Of a DNA stretch of 64,000 nt, positions 17,188 through 25,775 are shown piece by piece. Below the pieces are notes generated by a model. That model had not been told where the DNA came from. It saw only the letters and a program-made list of their open reading frames with translations, and ran no database searches. This DNA comes from JTS-AC122 sp050246015 (GTDB taxonomy: Bacteria; Planctomycetota; Phycisphaerae; Phycisphaerales; UBA1924): assembly GCA_050246015.1 (NCBI GenBank), contig JBFWWU010000008.1, positions 124,001 through 188,000 of the forward strand, written 5' to 3'. The translations under genes and the position numbers were made by a program. How positions within the stretch are numbered: position 1 is the stretch's first letter; every line of letters starts with the position of its first letter.

Positions 17188-18918
17188 CTACGGCTCCGCC
17201 ACCCGCCCCGGCGGCGCCGCCTCGAGCACCTCCCTCAGTTTCCCCGGAACGGCCTGGTCCGACTTCAGGAGTTCGGCGAACCATGTGGGCGCCGCGACCG
17301 GATCGAGTTCACGCAGCAACGTGGCGCAACGAACCCGCAGTTCCTCGTCGCGCGAGGGATCGCGAACGATCCCCAGCAGCGTCGGGGACAGGTAACGCCG
17401 CCGGGGCTCCTTCATCGCTTCGTCCAGCGCCTTGTTCACGGCGTCTCGATCCGGCGAGTTCCTGATCTCTCTGAGCCGCCGGATCCTCGCGATCCCATCG
17501 TCGATGAGTTTGCGGTACTGCACGTCGTTGTTGAACAGGTTGCCTTCTTCATCCCGCGGGCGGGTGTCGGGTCCGATCCGCTCCTTCAGCGCCGCAAGAT
17601 ACTTCTCCGCCCGTTCGTCACCGATGTTTCCCAGCGCCCAGATGTGAAAGAACAGATCCTGATGCTGGGCCGTCAACGCGTCCGTGCGGTCGATGAGCAT
17701 CGGGACAAATCGCTCGCCGCGTTCCCCCCACTGAGCGATCGTCCACGCGGCCATGGTGTTCAGCATCGGGTGCGGCGCCCTGAGGAGCGAATCGAGCGCC
17801 GGCTCGGCGTTCCAATCCGCCCCCCGCACTCCCACGGCGATCACGAACCGGAAAGCGTTGTCCACGACCGCCACTTCATCGTCTCCGAGCGCCGCGAGCA
17901 TCGCATCGAATACGTGCCATTGCAGCGCGTGAACGTCCACCTGGCGCAGCGCCAGCGAAGCGGCGTACCGCACGAACGCGTCGGCCCGCGCCCCGGACGA
18001 GACCTCTTCGGGCGAGAACCCGATCACGAGTTGCTTTCCCGGCTCCCAGCCCCCGAAGTCCTTTCGATCGCGCGGCACCCCGGCGTGCGGTGCGTAGCGC
18101 AGCGCCGTCACGAGTTCATCGATCGCCGTCGTTGTTCCGTGTTCCTCGAACTCGCGCGTTCCCGCCAGCAGCAGCGCGTCCGCCGCCGCCATCGTCCCGC
18201 TGACGTCCGGGCGGTCGGACAGCAGCGGCCGAAGGAGCCCGATGCCGTCGGTTCCAAAGCCGTCGATTCCGAATCGGCCAATCCCTCGGCAGGCACGTTC
18301 GCGTTCGGCCACGTACGGCCCCTTGATCACACGCACCAGGACCGGCGCCGTGTCAGGCCCGCCGTGCGCCGCGAGGACCGCTACCGCGCTGTAGCGGGTG
18401 ATGCGGTCGTGGCTTTCAAGAAACATGGCCAGTTTCTCGGCCAGTCCTTCGATACCCTCCGGGCCGAACGCTGGCAGGCGAAGCAGCGACGTGGATCGAC
18501 CCTGGTTTTCGTGCTCGATGATCCTGTGGCACAGCAGCCACAGAGCCATCTCTCGTGCCCGCGGCAACTCCTCCGCATCGCCCGCGATGGCCAGCAGTTC
18601 CGGCGTCTGCACCTCCGCCCCCGCGCCGCCCGGTGCACTCGTGAATGCGTCGCACCGAGCCGACACCTTGGGCCAGATATCAAGCCGGAACTCCCAGGCA
18701 GTGATGTCCACCGGCAGACCCCGCCCGGGGCTCGCCTCCAGGAACTTCGCGGACGCGTCGCGCAGGCGTGTTCGCAGGTTCTCGCGCGGCTCGTCCGGCG
18801 TCGTCTTTGCGTGAGGGAGCGGCCGCGTCTGGGTCGCCGCGCCCGCGCCGGAGCATGTGCCCAGAAGCATCCCAGCCCACATCGCCAGCACGACGGTGTT
18901 CGATCCCACGTGACGCAC
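17188..18918 (-). CDS. Exported HEAT-repeat-like protein, function unknown
   Basis: A 576-residue protein when started at the GTG at 18918, which directly precedes a signal-peptide-like stretch (TVVLAMWAGMLLGTCSGAGA). A cysteine in LLGTC could be a poor lipobox. The body is alpha-helical with repeated pairs such as DRITRYSAVAVLAAHGGPD, TMAAADALLLAG, PMLNTMAAWTIAQWG and ELRVRCATLLRELDP, as in HEAT/Armadillo scaffolds. No catalytic motif is visible. The reading frame is open further upstream to 19026, but that part is Arg-rich and lacks a start with context. It converges on the C39-like gene and has no operon partner. Confidence 0.65.
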   Translation of the reverse strand: MRHVGSNTVVLAMWAGMLLGTCSGAGAATQTRPLPHAKTTPDEPRENLRTRLRDASAKFLEASPGRGLPVDITAWEFRLDIWPKVSARCDAFTSAPGGAGAEVQTPELLAIAGDAEELPRAREMALWLLCHRIIEHENQGRSTSLLRLPAFGPEGIEGLAEKLAMFLESHDRITRYSAVAVLAAHGGPDTAPVLVRVIKGPYVAERERACRGIGRFGIDGFGTDGIGLLRPLLSDRPDVSGTMAAADALLLAGTREFEEHGTTTAIDELVTALRYAPHAGVPRDRKDFGGWEPGKQLVIGFSPEEVSSGARADAFVRYAASLALRQVDVHALQWHVFDAMLAALGDDEVAVVDNAFRFVIAVGVRGADWNAEPALDSLLRAPHPMLNTMAAWTIAQWGERGERFVPMLIDRTDALTAQHQDLFFHIWALGNIGDERAEKYLAALKERIGPDTRPRDEEGNLFNNDVQYRKLIDDGIARIRRLREIRNSPDRDAVNKALDEAMKEPRRRYLSPTLLGIVRDPSRDEELRVRCATLLRELDPVAAPTWFAELLKSDQAVPGKLREVLEAAPPGRVAEP

Positions 18919-19081
18919 GATTGAGGTATACACGCCCCGATTCGACCCCGCTGCATCCGGAGACGTCCAGAGCCGACGGGCGCAAGCACGCGGCCTTGGG
19001 CGGCGAGCGACGATCACCATGCCCACGCGCCCAAGATTCGTCGCTCGCGCGGGCGGGCCGGTCCACTTCCCACGAAAAGCA

Positions 19082-19117
19082 ACGCCGCCCGCTCTGATTT
19101 TTCAGAGCGGGCGGCGT
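19082..19117 (-). terminator. 16-bp perfect hairpin, possible reverse-strand terminator
   Basis: ACGCCGCCCGCTCTGA and its exact complement enclose a 4-base loop. On the reverse strand the stem is followed by TGCTTTTCG, a short U run. It would end transcripts coming from mraZ or from an RNA in the gap. On the forward strand no U run follows. Confidence 0.55.
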
Positions 19118-19147
19118 GGTTGGGGGGCAACGGCGTTCCCTCTCGGA

Positions 19148-19165
19148 TGGTGGTGGTGGTGGTGG
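19148..19165. repeat. Six TGG trinucleotide units
   Basis: Six consecutive TGG units (CCA on the reverse strand) sit in the loop of the 19136-19176 hairpin. In one reverse frame they would encode six histidines, but no credible gene surrounds them. Confidence 0.8.
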
Positions 19166-19722
19166 GAAGAGAGGAAATGGCCGTCGCTGGTGGGAAATCC
19201 GGTGGTCGTCTCCGCATAGCCGCGATCGCTCACGCGAGTGAACGACTCGCGCCACGCGGCGGAAGAGGCTGGAAGACGCACGGCCGCTGGCGGAGCGGTC
19301 GTGCATCGTGGGGTTTGCCTGGCGGAGGGACGCTTCCTGGTTGCTCGCCTGTCGTTCATCCATGAACGATCAGTCGGGCCGGAGCCGGGGAGCCGTCGCG
19401 TCCTGCGTTGGCTCCCATCCGTGGCTTCCACCTAGAAGCGACGAGTCCTTCTTCCCTCGTCGGCAATGTTCGTCTCGGCGATTTCCGCGTCTCCCATGCT
19501 CGCCGGGCCCGTCCCTTCAACGGGTCCGATGAGCGAGGGTGGCGCATGTTCGCCGCTTCGAGAAGGGCTGATTCTCTTGTCAATCCCTCGAATCAGGCCG
19601 TTTCCAGCGTGAGAGGGGCGGTTGGTGGGTCGTTCAGAGGGTGAAACCAGTTTCGAGATGCTTGTGCGGTTGCGGGAGAAACCTGTCCGATATATGCTGT
19701 TGGCTGAAATCGACCTGTCTGT

Positions 19723-20178
19723 CTACGACTGCTTTTCCCGTTCTTGCAACCTTCGAACCAGGTCCGGCAGACTTTGGAAGCGATCCTGAACCGTGGCGCC
19801 CCATTTCTCCTTGTCGTGCACTTCCAGTCGATCCCGGGCGCCCACTACCACGACTTCGCCCTTGATTCCCGTCATTTCCGTCAGTGTTCTCGGCAAGGTG
19901 ATGCGCCCGTTGGCGTCCATCTCAATCCGTTCCGCGAATCCGAAGAGCGTCGTATCAACTCCCGCTCGTTCCTCCGCCGGTGTCAGTGAACTGGGCTCCT
20001 GATCCGCAAGTCCCATGAACACCTTTTCCGTGTACAACCTCAGGTGTCCAGTCGGCCAGGGGACCGCGTACCAGGCATCCCCGTCCTTTTCCTTGTCCCA
20101 GCCGGCCCGGTGCTTGGCCGCGATCGCCAAGCGGCCTTTGCCATCCACCGTGTGTTCGCTGTTGCCTGTAAAGAGCAC
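19723..20178 (-). CDS. mraZ: Transcriptional regulator MraZ
   Basis: MraZ is a DNA-binding regulator of the division and cell wall gene cluster in many bacteria and forms a ring. The 151-residue product has the two expected SpoVT/AbrB-like halves: FTGNSEHTVDGKGRLAIAAK at the N-terminus and RIEMDANGRITLPRTLTEMT in the second half, with the conserved DxxGR in both. Length is normal. The start is GTG with AAGG ten bases upstream. Three TGGG repeats lie just before the gene, so it probably represses itself. The usual neighbours rsmH, ftsL, ftsI and mur genes do not follow. Downstream is only the hairpin-rich gap, so this mraZ is an orphan here. Confidence 0.95.
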   Translation of the reverse strand: MLFTGNSEHTVDGKGRLAIAAKHRAGWDKEKDGDAWYAVPWPTGHLRLYTEKVFMGLADQEPSSLTPAEERAGVDTTLFGFAERIEMDANGRITLPRTLTEMTGIKGEVVVVGARDRLEVHDKEKWGATVQDRFQSLPDLVRRLQEREKQS

Positions 20179-20184
20179 GGTCGA

Positions 20185-20208
20185 TGGGCCTTCATGGGAA
20201 TCTATGGG
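20185..20208 (+). promoter_or_regulatory. Putative MraZ operator: three TGGG repeats at 10-bp spacing
   Basis: ATGGG occurs three times with exact 10-bp periodicity (TGGG at 20185, 20195 and 20205), separated by 5-base spacers. Known MraZ operators are TGGGN repeats with 5-base spacers. Here they read on the strand opposite to mraZ and overlap the predicted transcription start, fitting autoregulation. Confidence 0.7.
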
Positions 20209-20236
20209 ATTCTAATCCACTTTCGACCACTTACAA
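20209..20236 (-). promoter_or_regulatory. mraZ promoter candidate
   Basis: On the reverse strand TTGTAA (20236-20231) and TAGAAT (20214-20209) are 16 bases apart, giving four and five matches to the consensus boxes. The start point would fall inside the TGGG repeats. Confidence 0.5.
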
Positions 20237-20385
20237 GCCCTACGGCGAACTTTTCGTTCGATTTTGGAAGTTTTTTTTGCCAATCCACCCTTCGTACGCG
20301 ATTTGTACGTGCGGTGGATCTCGGCAGGTTCTTTCGTGGGCCATGATCGCCCGGTGAGCGGCCGCAGACCGCTCGGAGGGCTCGC

Positions 20386-20889
20386 GTGCATTCGCCGGTT
20401 TCAAGTGAAATCCGTGCGATCATGGGAATGCTCCCAACGGGGCAGTTTCTGTTGACCGGTGCATTCGAGACATCGCGTGCGGGGGCGATCGTGGAGCATG
20501 TGACGGCGTGTTCGCGCGACCCGGCGTGCGTGTGCGTCGCGCTGCTCAAGGGGCTCCGGGTGTCGCCACTGGTGCGGGACAGCCGGGCGTTCGGGCTGTG
20601 CGCGCTGGGCTCGTGCTCGAAACTGCTGGCCAAGAAGTTCGGCCCGGACGGGGAATCGAACATCGTTGCCCCGCAGCCTCGGCACGAGCCGGATCCCTTC
20701 GATTCGCTCGTGGTCACGACGCTGACGACAAAGTCGCCGATCCTGACGGGCGCGATCGCGGCGCTGGACTGCGAAGTCGTCCGGCACCTTGATTTCGACG
20801 GGGATCACGAGTTGTTCGTGGGGCGGGTGCTGGCGGCGGTGCTGCGGCGAGACGACCACGTCTGCGGCGGGCCGGCGGTCAGCGGCTAG
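20386..20889 (+). CDS. Flavin reductase-like, FMN-binding split-barrel protein
   Basis: A 167-residue protein resembling the flavin reductase-like domain family, which binds FMN and, in active members, reduces flavin with NAD(P)H for a partner oxygenase. Supporting features are the start MLPTGQFLLTGAFETSRAGA (family: ..P.G..v.T...), VALLKGLRVSPLVRDSRAFGLCALG, and the late HLDFDGDHELFVGRVLAAVL, which matches the domain's final strand pair. Cofactor binding cannot be proven from sequence. The start is GTG, with GGAGGG five bases upstream. It is divergent from mraZ with about 200 bases between, and no partner oxygenase is adjacent. Confidence 0.75.
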   Translation: MHSPVSSEIRAIMGMLPTGQFLLTGAFETSRAGAIVEHVTACSRDPACVCVALLKGLRVSPLVRDSRAFGLCALGSCSKLLAKKFGPDGESNIVAPQPRHEPDPFDSLVVTTLTTKSPILTGAIAALDCEVVRHLDFDGDHELFVGRVLAAVLRRDDHVCGGPAVSG

Positions 20890-21001
20890 CCGGACGAAGA
20901 GACGGCGTGATGTGGCAGGGAGCAGGTCGGAACACCTGAGGCGCGAACTCTAGAGAGCCACAACCACCGCGGGCCCGGAGTCCGCGGCCGCCGCCGACGC
21001 C

Positions 21002-21007
21002 TACGCT
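21002..21007 (+). promoter_or_regulatory. -10-like TACGCT box, 9 bases before nuoA start
   Basis: TACGCT, 9 bases, then the ATG at 21017, with no Shine-Dalgarno sequence in between. This fits a leaderless transcript. Confidence 0.45.
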
Positions 21008-21016
21008 TGCCCGATC

Positions 21017-21421
21017 ATGAACACGCCCCCGCTCCCGCTGGCGATGGACACGGCCACGTACATCCCCGTGATGATCCTCATCACGATGGCCATCGCGTTC
21101 GGCCTGATCAACGTCGTGGGGTCGCGACTGATCGGGCCGCGGCGCGACGGGCAGACCAAGTCGGGCACGTACGAGTCGGGCATGAACCCGATCGGCACCG
21201 CACGCAAACGATTCAACGTCCGGTTCTACCTGATCGCGATGGTCTTCCTCGTGTTCGACATCGAGATCATCTTCCTGTACCCGTGGGCGGCGACGTTCCG
21301 CAATCTGGAACTGGGCACGGAGACATCAACGATCTGGTTCGCGCGGATCCTGTTTTTCCTGTTCACGAGCGTTGTGGCGTACATCTACGCCTACCGCAAG
21401 GGCGTCTTCCGCTTCGACTGA
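21017..21421 (+). CDS. nuoA: NADH-quinone oxidoreductase subunit A
   Basis: NuoA is a small membrane subunit of respiratory complex I. The 134-residue product has three hydrophobic helices and the family hallmarks: GTYESGMNPIGTARKRFNVR in the first loop, YLIAMVFLVFDIEIIFLYPW in helix 2 with its acidic residues, and AYRKGVFRFD at the end. Length is typical. No nuoB or other complex I gene follows, although nuoA normally leads a long operon, so here it is separated from the rest. A 41-base pyrimidine tract begins immediately after the stop codon. Confidence 0.93.
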   Translation: MNTPPLPLAMDTATYIPVMILITMAIAFGLINVVGSRLIGPRRDGQTKSGTYESGMNPIGTARKRFNVRFYLIAMVFLVFDIEIIFLYPWAATFRNLELGTETSTIWFARILFFLFTSVVAYIYAYRKGVFRFD

Positions 21422-21462
21422 CCCCCCCCTCCCCCCTCCCCCCTCCCTCCTCCCTCCTCCCC
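21422..21462. repeat. 41-base pure polypyrimidine tract after nuoA
   Basis: The bases after the nuoA stop are only C and T, mainly runs of 3-8 C separated by single T. The opposite strand is a G-run-rich purine tract that could form a G-quadruplex or triplex. It may act as a barrier to transcription, but that is inference. Confidence 0.85.
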
Positions 21463-21686
21463 GCCCTGCCGCACCTTTGGCACCCGGCGCCTCTCACGCG
21501 GCCAGTCGCGCCGTGTTTCGCTGGGCTTCCCAGAGCGCACAGGCTGAACCCGCGCGCGGCGAACCCGGGCCCTTTGCTCGAATCGGATTGGGCCGGTGGC
21601 ATGTTTGATGTCAAGGACGGTAGCGTGTGGGCCGCGGTTTTCGGACCCGCGGCGCATCAGAGCCAGCCGCCCGGCGACGGTCGAAC

Positions 21687-24386
21687 ATGGCACCCGATTG
21701 GCCTCACAGACTGACCGATGTGGTACGCCGAGCGGCGTCGCTGTCGGGTCGCGCGCGGGAGCGGTTCATCGAGGATTCGTGCGGGGATGATGTCGAACTG
21801 CGTCGGCGGGTGGTGTCGATCCTGACGGCTCAGGAATCGGCGACGCTGGGGGGCGCGGAGCACACGAGGGATGGTGACGTGCCCGAGGATGGGGTGTCGC
21901 CCGGCGTCCGGGCGGCCGAGGGGTCCGCGACCCGGCGCGCGGATGCGGGGGCGTCGGCGCTGCCGAGACGGATCGGCAACTACGTGATCACGGGGCTGCT
22001 GGGCGAGGGTGGGATGGGGATGGTGTACCTGGCGGAGCAGGAGAAGCCGCGGCGCACGGTCGCGCTGAAGGTGGTGCGGCCCGGGTTTCTTTCGCCGACG
22101 CTGCTGAAGCGATTCGAGCTTGAATCGGAGATCCTGGCGCGATTGCAGCACCCGGGGATCGGGCAGATCCACGAAGCGGGAACGGCGATGACCGAGGCGG
22201 GCCCGCAGCCGTATTTCGCGATGGAGTACGTGCGAGGCGAGGTGCTGACGGCGTACGCGGAGGCGAGGCATCTGGACGTCCGGCATCGGCTGGAACTGTT
22301 CGTCAAGGTGTGCGACGCGGTGCAGCACGCGCACACGAAAGGCGTGGTACACCGGGATCTGAAGCCGGCGAACATCCTGGTGACGGAGGCGGGCGACCCG
22401 AAAATCCTCGACTTCGGGATCGCGCGAGCGACGGACGCGGACGTTCAGTCGGCGACGATGCAGACGGGCGCCGGGCAACTGATCGGGACGATCGCGTACA
22501 TGAGCCCGGAGCAACTGGCGGGCAACACGCACGACCTCGATACGCGCAGCGACGTGTACACGCTGGGGGTGGTGCTGTACGAACTGCTGTCCGGGCGGCT
22601 GCCGCACCAGGTGCAGGGCAAGACCGTGGCCGACGCGGTGCGCACGATCGAGGACCACGAGCCCCGCCCGCTGGGGACGGTGGATCGGCACTACCGCGGG
22701 GACCTGCAGACGATCGTGGGGAAAGCGATGGAGCGGGACCGGGAGCGGCGGTACCAATCGGCGGCGGACTTCGCCGGGGACATCGGGCGGTTCCTGCGGG
22801 ACGAGCCGATCCTGGCGCGCCCGCCGAGCACGTCGTACAAGTTGATCAAGTTCGCGCGGCGCAACACGGGGCTGGTGGCGGGGATCGGGGTGGCGCTGCT
22901 GCTCCTGTTTGCCGGGATCGGCGCGACGAGCTGGCAGGCGGCCCGGGCGACGCGGGGATGGAAGGCGGCGGAGGAGGCCCGCGACGCGGCGCGGGTCGAA
23001 CGCGACGGCGCCAACGCGATGAGCCGCTACCTGCGCGACATGTTCCTGTCCATCGACCCCGAGAACGCGATGGGGCGCGAGGTGACGGTGCGCGAGGTGC
23101 TCGACGAGGCGGCGAGGAAAGTGGCCACGTCGTTCTCCGGGCAGGAGCGGATCGAAGCGTCGATGCGCAACACGCTGGCGACAACGTACAAGGCGATCGG
23201 TCGGCTTGGGGAGGCGGAGGCGCATCACCGGGCCGCGCTGGAGATCCTCCGCCGACTGGATGGAAACGAGCACGACGACACGATCGAGACCATCCGCAAC
23301 CTGTCGGTCGTGCTGGCCGACGAGGCGAAGTTCGACGAAGCGGAACGGCTGTCCCGCGAAGCGGTCGCGCTCTGCGAGCGGACACGCGGGCACGAACATC
23401 CCGATACGGCGCTGGCGATGGGTGAACTGGCGCGGGTGCTCCAGGAGACCGGGCGCTATGAGCAGGCCGACGCGCTGATGAAGGAGAGCATCCGCATCGG
23501 GTTGTCAACGGTCGGGGCCCGGAGCGCGCCGCTGATCTCGATCATGCACAACTACGGGACCTCGCTCAAGGACCACGGCAGGCTCGAGGAGGCCGAGAGG
23601 TACCTGCGGGACGTGCTGAAACTCCGGATCGACGTGCACGGCGAGCAGAACCCGCAGACGACCTACACGATGAACAACCTGGGCGCGACGCTGCAAAGGC
23701 TTGGGAAGAACGACGAGGCGCTGGCGCTGTTCGAGAAGACGCTGGCCATCAGGCTCGCGATCATGGGCCCGGAGCATCCCGCGACGATCACCGCGATGTC
23801 GAACCTGGGCGTGACGTACCTGGGGATGGGACGGAAAGAGGACGCGGAGCCATTGCTGCGGGCATCGTACGAGGCGTACCTGAAGGCGCTGGGCGCGGAG
23901 CATTCCAAGACGCTGATCGCGATGGCGAACATCGCGTATTTGTACGAGGAACAGGGGAAGTTCGACGACGCCGCCGCGCTGTACGGGAAGATCGTAGACG
24001 CGCGCCGGCGGGCCTCGGGGGGCAAGGACCCCGAGACGTGGACGTCGATGAACAACCTGGCGATGCTGCAGCACTCGCGGGGAGAACTTGAAGAAGCACG
24101 GGCGTTGTACGTGGAACTGCTGGACCTGTGCGGGCAATCGCTCCCGGCTGATCACTATTACGTGGCGATCTTCCGGAACAACTACGGCGACTGCCTCACG
24201 GACCTGCGGCGCTTCGACGACGCCGAGCGGGAACTGCTGTCTTCGACGGAGGTGCTGGAGAAGTCGCTGGGCGCGGGCCATGCGCGGACGATCAAGGCGT
24301 ACGGACGGCTGAGGCGGTTGTACGAAGCGTGGGGCAAGGAAGCGGATGCGGCGCGATACGAGGAGAAGGCCAAGGTCGTTCGGTAG
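21687..24386 (+). CDS. Membrane Ser/Thr protein kinase with C-terminal TPR repeats
   Basis: An 899-residue Hanks-type kinase fusion common in planctomycetes. After about 85 residues (including RERFIEDSCGDDVELRRRV) the kinase begins. The Gly loop GEGGMGMVY starts at 106, the ATP lysine is K128 (VALKVV), the catalytic loop HRDLKPAN starts at 222 with D224, and the DFG starts at 242. An APE-like MSPEQL follows. All catalytic residues are present. A single transmembrane helix (VAGIGVALLLLFAGIGATSW, about 395-416) separates the kinase from roughly nine Tetratricopeptide_12-type TPR units (AMSNLGVTYLGMGRKEDAEP and similar). The TPR half probably binds partner proteins on the far side of the membrane. 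A PP2C phosphatase gene lies 1.4 kb downstream on the other strand. Confidence 0.93.
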   Translation: MAPDWPHRLTDVVRRAASLSGRARERFIEDSCGDDVELRRRVVSILTAQESATLGGAEHTRDGDVPEDGVSPGVRAAEGSATRRADAGASALPRRIGNYVITGLLGEGGMGMVYLAEQEKPRRTVALKVVRPGFLSPTLLKRFELESEILARLQHPGIGQIHEAGTAMTEAGPQPYFAMEYVRGEVLTAYAEARHLDVRHRLELFVKVCDAVQHAHTKGVVHRDLKPANILVTEAGDPKILDFGIARATDADVQSATMQTGAGQLIGTIAYMSPEQLAGNTHDLDTRSDVYTLGVVLYELLSGRLPHQVQGKTVADAVRTIEDHEPRPLGTVDRHYRGDLQTIVGKAMERDRERRYQSAADFAGDIGRFLRDEPILARPPSTSYKLIKFARRNTGLVAGIGVALLLLFAGIGATSWQAARATRGWKAAEEARDAARVERDGANAMSRYLRDMFLSIDPENAMGREVTVREVLDEAARKVATSFSGQERIEASMRNTLATTYKAIGRLGEAEAHHRAALEILRRLDGNEHDDTIETIRNLSVVLADEAKFDEAERLSREAVALCERTRGHEHPDTALAMGELARVLQETGRYEQADALMKESIRIGLSTVGARSAPLISIMHNYGTSLKDHGRLEEAERYLRDVLKLRIDVHGEQNPQTTYTMNNLGATLQRLGKNDEALALFEKTLAIRLAIMGPEHPATITAMSNLGVTYLGMGRKEDAEPLLRASYEAYLKALGAEHSKTLIAMANIAYLYEEQGKFDDAAALYGKIVDARRRASGGKDPETWTSMNNLAMLQHSRGELEEARALYVELLDLCGQSLPADHYYVAIFRNNYGDCLTDLRRFDDAERELLSSTEVLEKSLGAGHARTIKAYGRLRRLYEAWGKEADAARYEEKAKVVR

Positions 24387-24549
24387 CAATCGGAATCGCG
24401 GGCGGCCGCAACAAGGAACAAGGGCACATGGGCAGGAGTCCGTGATCTAGGGGCTGTCAAGTAATGCATCAGCGCCGTGAATCATGGCGCATACGCTGAC
24501 GCGCGCGGGCGAAACGAACGCCCGGTTCTCTCACGCGGTGCGCCCCATC

Positions 24550-25740
24550 ATGAAGATCCATCCGAGTTTTGCGAATATCGGTCTGTCGAAGATTGTACAG
24601 GTCAGCGAACGGGCGCGGGTGCTGGCGCCGGAGTTCGAGAAGCGGACAGGCACGCCGTTCATTTACTTTCAGCGCGGCGAGGTGGGGTACCCGGTCCCCG
24701 CGTTCATGGGTGATGCGCTGCGCGAGGCGGTGGAAAAGGGACTGACGAAGTACCCGAAAGCGGGCGGCGAGGGATTCTACAAGCACGCCGTGCTGAAGGA
24801 CCTTGAGCATCGCGGGATTTCGGGGCTCGGGCAGGAGCACATCGTGGCGGCGGCGGGCGGGCAGGAGGGGCTGGAACTGGTGTTTGCGTTCATGCGCGGG
24901 CGGACGTGCGCGGGGTTCACGCCGTGCTGGAGTTGCATGTTCGACAACATATTTCCGTACACGGAAACGACGTTCATCCAGGTGCCGCTGCGGGCGGAAC
25001 TGGGGTGGTCGATCGACTTTGCGGCGCTGGAAGCGACGCTGCCGCTGGTCGATACGTTCTATTTCAACAGTCCGCACAACCCGACGGGGCGGGTGTTTAC
25101 GCGGGCGGACATAGAGCGGGTGTGCGGGCTGTGCGCCAAGTACGGCGTGCTGATGGTGTGCGACGAGGCGTACAAGGACCTGGCATTCAGCGGGGAGCAC
25201 TATTCGCCCCTGCAGGATGAGCGGAACCAGAACCTTGTGGTCATCAACACGTTTTCCAAGGGCATGGCGGCGACGGGGTTCCGGGTGGGGTACATCGCGA
25301 GCCGGCGCACGGACCTGATCGATTTCCTGACGCGAGGGGAATATTCACAGACCGCGGGCGTGCCGACGCCGATCCAGTACGCGTGCGCGAAGGCGCTGGA
25401 GCATCCGAAGTTGGCGGAGTGGATGAAGGGGTACCGGGCGGAGATGAAGGCGCGGGCCGTCGCGCTGGCGGACAATCTGGACCCGCGGTTGGGCGCGCAC
25501 GCGCCGGAGGGGGCGTTCTACTGCTTCATTAACCTGGCCCCGCCGGGGCTTGGAGAAGCGGCGCTGACGGCGCACGAGACGTCGGTGGTCGAGCGGCTGT
25601 TGAGCGCGGGGATCGCGGTCGTGCCGGGATCGGCATTTGGGAAGTCGTTCGCGGGGTACGTTCGGCTGTCGTTCTCGACGCTGGAGCCCGCGGTGATCGC
25701 GCAAGGCGCGCGGCGGTTCAATACGGTGGTGCTGGGGTGA
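24550..25740 (+). CDS. PLP-dependent class I/II aminotransferase
   Basis: A 396-residue fold-type I aminotransferase. The pyridoxal phosphate lysine is K237 in NTFSKGMAATGFRVGY. Other conserved parts are AAAGGQEGLELVF (cofactor phosphate loop), YFNSPHNPTGRVF (Asn and Pro), VCDEAYKDLAF (Asp binding the pyridine N) and YVRLSFS with the substrate-carboxylate Arg. Its amino donor is unknown. The sequence is of the AspC/LL-DAP-aminotransferase broad group. I placed the start at the second ATG (24550), where the conserved sequence begins. An in-frame ATG at 24484 would add 22 residues, and a TACGCT box at 24491-24496 lies between the two. Confidence 0.88.
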   Translation: MKIHPSFANIGLSKIVQVSERARVLAPEFEKRTGTPFIYFQRGEVGYPVPAFMGDALREAVEKGLTKYPKAGGEGFYKHAVLKDLEHRGISGLGQEHIVAAAGGQEGLELVFAFMRGRTCAGFTPCWSCMFDNIFPYTETTFIQVPLRAELGWSIDFAALEATLPLVDTFYFNSPHNPTGRVFTRADIERVCGLCAKYGVLMVCDEAYKDLAFSGEHYSPLQDERNQNLVVINTFSKGMAATGFRVGYIASRRTDLIDFLTRGEYSQTAGVPTPIQYACAKALEHPKLAEWMKGYRAEMKARAVALADNLDPRLGAHAPEGAFYCFINLAPPGLGEAALTAHETSVVERLLSAGIAVVPGSAFGKSFAGYVRLSFSTLEPAVIAQGARRFNTVVLG

Positions 25741-25775
25741 ATCCCGCCGGCTCGGGCCGGCGTCGCGGGCAGGGC

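Larger units (their letters stand above)
19082..19640. other. Hairpin-rich gap, candidate structured RNA of unknown class
   Basis: No convincing protein is encoded here. Nine perfect or near-perfect hairpins follow one another: 19082-19117 (16-bp stem), 19136-19176 (stem around six TGG units), 19233-19251, 19278-19304, 19352-19369, 19388-19416, 19439-19462, 19498-19534 and 19568-19596. Stems are 7-16 bp. Strand is uncertain. G-U wobbles would extend the hairpins at 19278, 19352 and 19498 on the forward strand, while the 16-bp hairpin looks like a terminator on the reverse strand, on which mraZ lies upstream. I looked for RNase P, tmRNA and SRP RNA signatures on both strands and did not find them. 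Confidence 0.45.

Noticed and set aside
18919..19026. Extension of the HEAT-like gene to 19026
   Set aside because: The added residues are Arg-rich and precede the signal peptide by too much. The GTG at 18918 fits an exported protein.
19102..19431. Reverse-strand small frames with six histidines
   Set aside because: They are produced by the TGG repeat. The surrounding residues show no codon bias or domain.
19082..19640. RNase P RNA, tmRNA or SRP RNA
   Set aside because: A short match to the tmRNA 5' sequence (GGGCTGATTCT at 19565-19575) and a GAGGAAA string exist, but none of the other conserved segments follow in the right order.
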